DNA of 25,978 nt, from the NCBI GenBank assembly GCA_903924005.1, contig CAIXZV010000426.1:1-25978 (forward strand). Direction: 5' to 3'. The stretch is from an uncultured Chloroflexota bacterium. GTDB lineage: Bacteria > Chloroflexota > Limnocylindria > Limnocylindrales > CSP1-4. The notes beneath the pieces are model-generated. The model did no database searches. It was not told the origin of the DNA and saw only the letters and a list, made by a program, of their open reading frames with translations. Made by a program: the position numbers and the translations under genes. Shown piece after piece: positions 23,302-25,978 of the stretch (positions are counted from its first letter, which is position 1; every line of letters begins with the position of its first letter).

Positions 23302-24378
23302 TCAGGCCCCGCCGCTGGGGATCGCAGCCGGGGCGGGAGCCTCGTTGGGAACCGCTTCGGGGGATGCTGCTGGTACCGCGCCACGCTCGCCTGCGCTCTG
23401 GCGGCCGGCCAGCATCTCCGCGGCTCGGCGCTCCAGGGTGGCCGTCTCGGCAGCGGTGGACGGCCACATCGGCTTGAAGTTGTACCACTGCTCCGGAGCC
23501 GCAGCGACCGTCCGCTCCAGTGCATCGGCGATCCGCTGCGTGGCCCTCTGGATGGTTGCCGAATCTGAGGCATCCACCGTGAACGCCACGTCGGTGTCAA
23601 TGCGGAAGTGGCCGTTGGGCAGGCGCCGGACCACCATCGGGGCGATGATCGCGCCCGTCTTGGCGGCCAAGGTGGCGGGTCCAGCGGGAAGGGTGGTCCA
23701 GGCGCCAAACAGCTTCACCGGGATGTCGTCGGGCTTGTAGCCCCAGTCCACGAGGAGCGCCAGCATCTGGTTCTTGCGCAGGATCGTGAACAACTCGCGC
23801 AGGTTCCGCCACGGCACCACGTGGACGCCCCATGACTCGCGGTTCCTGCGCAGGATGTCAAAGATCTCGGGGAACGCGGAGTCATCCGCAACCACGTTGG
23901 CAGGCAGCCCGCGATGCGCCACGCCCGCGGCGACCGCCTCATTGTTCCCCACGTGGCCCGCCACCACGATCATGGACTTCCCGTGGGCCCGAAAGGCGTC
24001 CACGATGCGGTCCATGCCGTCGCCCTCAACCAGTTGCTGCACCACTTCGGTCTTGAGCGACGGCAGGCGCATCGTCTCCACCATGAACCAGCCGTACTCC
24101 TTGTACGCCCGCATCGCGAGCCGCCGGACGTCTGGGTGGTTGGGCGGCAACCCAAGCACGTGGCTGAAGTTGAGGTTGGAGTAGCGCCGCTTTGACGGCC
24201 ACACGAGGTAGCCGAGCTGGTTCAGACGGCCAACAACCGCCGCGGAGAACCGCGGCGGCAGGTAGGCGAGCAGACGTGCCGACGACTTGTAGCCGACGAC
24301 GGCGATCTTCTCGACGATTCTGGGTGACGTCTGGAGACGCCTGTGGGGCGCCTCCAGACGCTTTGCTGGTTCGGTCAC
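23302..24378 (-). CDS. LpxL/HtrB/PatA-type lysophospholipid acyltransferase (first copy)
   Basis: This 358-residue acyltransferase has HX4E in VAGHVGNNE (His142, Glu147), a downstream RRNRESWGVHVVPW segment, LLVDWGYKPDDIPVKLFGAW and EQWYNFKPMWP near the end, all typical of lipid A/PIM acyltransferases. The C-terminal 50 residues are Ala/Pro-rich and appear unstructured. It differs greatly from the next gene, so the two are not a recent duplication and may acylate different positions. The start is GTG, overlapping the end of the inositol-phosphate synthase frame as GTGA. PatA, which palmitoylates PIM in mycobacteria, is also encoded beside the PI synthase gene and PimA, so a PatA-like role is likely but not shown. 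Confidence 0.9.
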   Translation of the reverse strand: MTEPAKRLEAPHRRLQTSPRIVEKIAVVGYKSSARLLAYLPPRFSAAVVGRLNQLGYLVWPSKRRYSNLNFSHVLGLPPNHPDVRRLAMRAYKEYGWFMVETMRLPSLKTEVVQQLVEGDGMDRIVDAFRAHGKSMIVVAGHVGNNEAVAAGVAHRGLPANVVADDSAFPEIFDILRRNRESWGVHVVPWRNLRELFTILRKNQMLALLVDWGYKPDDIPVKLFGAWTTLPAGPATLAAKTGAIIAPMVVRRLPNGHFRIDTDVAFTVDASDSATIQRATQRIADALERTVAAAPEQWYNFKPMWPSTAAETATLERRAAEMLAGRQSAGERGAVPAASPEAVPNEAPAPAAIPSGGA

Positions 24379-25549
24379 GACACCTGTGCTGTGCTTGCGA
24401 GATCCCTGCTGTGCTCTCGCGACTCCTCGGTGCCAACCAGGGTCTCGTTGTCATCGCCGCGGATGAACGCCTCGACCCGGTTGTACGCGATGTCGTCGTG
24501 GATCTGCATGGGCGGGCTCTTCATGAAGTAGCTCGACGGTGCGACAAGGGTACCCTTCAGGCCCCGGTCAAGCCCGATCCGCAGGCAGCGGATCGCGTCA
24601 ATGATGACACCTGCCGAGTTGGGGCTGTCCCAGACTTCGAGCTTCAGCTCCATGTTGAGCGGCACGTCGCCAAACGTGGTGCCCTCAATCCGGATGTGGC
24701 ACCACTTGCGGTCCTTCAGCCACGGCACGTAGTCCGACGGGCCCACGTGGATATCGCCCGCGGCGATGTCGTAGTCGAGCATCGAGGTGACGGCGTTGGT
24801 CTTGCTGATCTTCTTGGACTCGAGGCGCTCGCGCTCAAGCATGTTCAGAAAGTCCGTGTTGCCGCCAAAGTTCAACGGTAGGTGCGGTCGATGCGGACAC
24901 CGCGGTCCATGAACAGCCGGGTGAGCACGCGGTGCGTGATGGTCGCGCCAACCTGGCTCTTGATGTCGTCGCCAATGACCGGAAGGTTGGCGGCGGCGAA
25001 CCGGCGCTGCCAGTAGGGCTCGCGACCGATGAACACGGGGATCGCGTTCACAACGGCCACGCCCGCCTGCAGGGCCTGCTCGACGTACCACTTGGTGGCC
25101 TCCTCGCTGCCCACGGGCAGATAGGAGACGAGCACGTCAACCTGGCGGTCCTTGAGGATCCCGACGACGTCAGCTGTGGGGCCAGGCGCCTTCTCGATGA
25201 CCTGGGACAGGTACTTGCCCAGGCCGTCGTGGGTCATCCCGCGATCAACCTTGACGCCCATGTGCGGGACGTCCATGAACTTGAACGTGTTGTTCTGGCC
25301 GGAGAAGATCGCCTCGGAGAGGTCCTTGCCAACCTTCTCCTTGTCGATGTCGAAGGCCGCCACAAACTCCACATCGCTGATGTGGTAGTCGCCAAGCTTG
25401 ACGTGCATCAGGCCCGGGACAAAGTCCTCGGCCTTGGCGTTCTCGTAGTAGTAGCGACCCTGCACCAGGCTGCTGGCGCAGTTGCCCACCCCAACGATGG
25501 CGACGCGGATCTTCTTGCCGCGCTGCTTCGGGGCTGTCTTGTCGGTCAC
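24375..25549 (-). pseudogene. ino1: Myo-inositol-1-phosphate synthase (Ino1/MIPS), broken by a one-base deletion
   Basis: Ino1 converts glucose-6-phosphate to inositol-1-phosphate with NAD. The first frame (25549 down to a TGA at 24874-24872) has the Rossmann motif IVGVGNCASS, PGLMHVKLG, VLVSYLPVGSEEA, VVNAIPVFI, GDDIKSQVGATITHRVL and RTY. The second frame (from about 24876 to 24375) continues with LNFGGNTDFLNMLERERLESKK, FGDVPLNMELKLEVWDSPNSAG and YFMKSPP. In relatives these join as RT-x-QLN-x-GGN. One base (the A of a CAG) appears missing between 24877 and 24876. The repaired protein would have about 391 residues and closely resembles actinobacterial Ino1. No slippery heptamer is visible. 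The GTGA overlap with the next gene is intact, so the break is recent or a sequencing error. The GTG at 25549 has GGAGG five bases upstream. Confidence 0.88.
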
Positions 25550-25556
25550 GGGAGCC

Positions 25557-25572
25557 TCCACACTCCTGTGGA
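25557..25572 (-). promoter_or_regulatory. Hairpin overlapping the ino1 Shine-Dalgarno
   Basis: On the minus strand TCCACA and TGTGGA form a perfect 6-bp stem around the loop GGAG. The end of the 3' arm (GGA) is part of the GGAGG that precedes the ino1 GTG, so the stem would partly hide the ribosome site. The 71-bp gap to the upstream gene also holds CGTCCG-CC-CGGACG (25587-25600). Either could be incidental in a GC-rich spacer. Confidence 0.35.
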
Positions 25573-25620
25573 CGTTTGGTATCCGGCGTCCGCCCGGACG
25601 GCCTTACGGGCCGGGTTGTC

Positions 25621-25978
25621 TTACTGCGCGGCCTGCGACGCCTGCGCCGATGCCTGTCGAGCTGTGTGCACGATCCGCTGGACCGTCGTGACGGTTGCCA
25701 GCACGGTGATGAGGCCAAGCGCCGCATTCAGCGCGATCGCGCTGAGCGGATAAGCCATGCCGCCGGCGCCGCCCACCGGGTCAGGCCCAGTGAGGAGACC
25801 GGCCGCAATGAGGCCGATGGTGAGGATCACGAGACGGACCTCGCGCGGTGCGAGGCCCACGTTGGCCATGCCGGTGCCGGCGGTGAAGCCGAGGCTCTCC
25901 GACTTGGCGCGCGTGTAGCTGACCATGAAGGCTGACTGCATCGCTGCGGCCGCGAGGACAACGGGCATCCATAGGCCC
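25621..25978 (-). CDS. CDP-alcohol phosphatidyltransferase, C-terminal part (probable phosphatidylinositol phosphate synthase)
   Basis: Only the last 118 residues or so are visible and the frame is open past the right edge. FMVSYTRAKSESLGF followed by a charged REVRLVILTIG helix is typical of the end of CDP-alcohol phosphatidyltransferases (the SYxRAKxE pattern). Two more membrane helices follow, one near ILTIGLIAAGLL and one near LNAALGLITVLATVTTVQRI. The DGx2ARx8Gx3Dx3D catalytic motif would lie outside the window. Being next to inositol-1-phosphate synthase, it probably joins CDP-diacylglycerol to inositol-1-phosphate. Phosphatidylglycerophosphate synthase belongs to the same family and cannot be excluded from this fragment. 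It ends 71 bases before ino1 on the same strand. Confidence 0.82.
   Translation of the reverse strand, partial: GLWMPVVLAAAAMQSAFMVSYTRAKSESLGFTAGTGMANVGLAPREVRLVILTIGLIAAGLLTGPDPVGGAGGMAYPLSAIALNAALGLITVLATVTTVQRIVHTARQASAQASQAAQ

Noticed and set aside
23298..23708. N-terminal extension of the second acyltransferase
   Set aside because: The extension is an out-of-frame reading of the first acyltransferase and has Arg/Pro/Ser-rich shadow content.
24872..24880. Programmed frameshift in ino1
   Set aside because: The required shift is -1 and no X-XXY-YYZ slippery heptamer or obvious downstream stimulator is visible, so deletion or sequencing error is preferred.
1..25978. tRNA, rRNA, CRISPR arrays, insertion sequences, integrase or prophage genes
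   Set aside because: Looked for on both strands by eye; no cloverleaf, regularly spaced repeat array, transposase or phage gene was recognised.

Overview
The window is a high-GC bacterial chromosome segment around the replication origin. Genes left of about 2.2 kb (jag, yidC, yidD, rnpA, rpmH) run leftward. dnaA, dnaN, recF and a DUF721/DciA-like gene run rightward. This is the classic rpmH-dnaA divergence at oriC. The beta-clamp N-terminus, the lipoprotein-type YidC and the absence of gyrB directly after DUF721 suggest Chloroflexota (possibly a Limnocylindria/Ellin6529-like lineage) rather than Actinobacteria. That placement is an inference from remembered family sequences, not from a search.

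Region 1 (1-7.5 kb) is the replication, ribosome and membrane-insertion core. It holds a good rpmH promoter, a 455-bp rpmH-dnaA spacer, an unrecognised small membrane-protein ORF after dnaA, and a roughly 430-bp oriC candidate with a cluster of TCCAC-core, DnaA-box-like sites and a purine-rich low-GC stretch. Region 2 (7.5-11.3 kb) encodes a degenerate PP2C-fold protein joined through one membrane helix to a probable beta-propeller, a rhomboid protease and a DUF151 bifunctional-nuclease protein.

Region 3 (11.3-20.2 kb) is a polyprenyl-phosphate-sugar module: a GT2 dolichol-phosphate-mannose-synthase-like enzyme, a polytopic GT-C-like protein, and an 1828-residue protein on the opposite strand. 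The large protein joins a Gpi18/GT87-like GT-C enzyme to a PMT (GT39)-like enzyme whose first external loop carries about 400 inserted beta-rich residues. A hypothetical membrane protein follows.

Region 4 (20.2-26 kb, all leftward) looks like a phosphatidylinositol mannoside (PIM) operon: CDP-alcohol phosphatidyltransferase (partial), inositol-1-phosphate synthase (broken by a one-base deletion), two LpxL/PatA-type acyltransferases, a PHP phosphoesterase and a PimA-like GT4. Four-base GTGA overlaps or very short gaps tie most of these together. In combination they could make inositol phosphate, then PI, then acylated mannosylated PI, and region 3 could extend the glycans or mannosylate proteins outside the membrane from a lipid-linked donor. 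An actinobacterial-style PIM/lipoglycan pathway beside oriC in a probable non-actinobacterium is the most interesting system here. No rRNA, tRNA, CRISPR array, transposon or prophage was seen.
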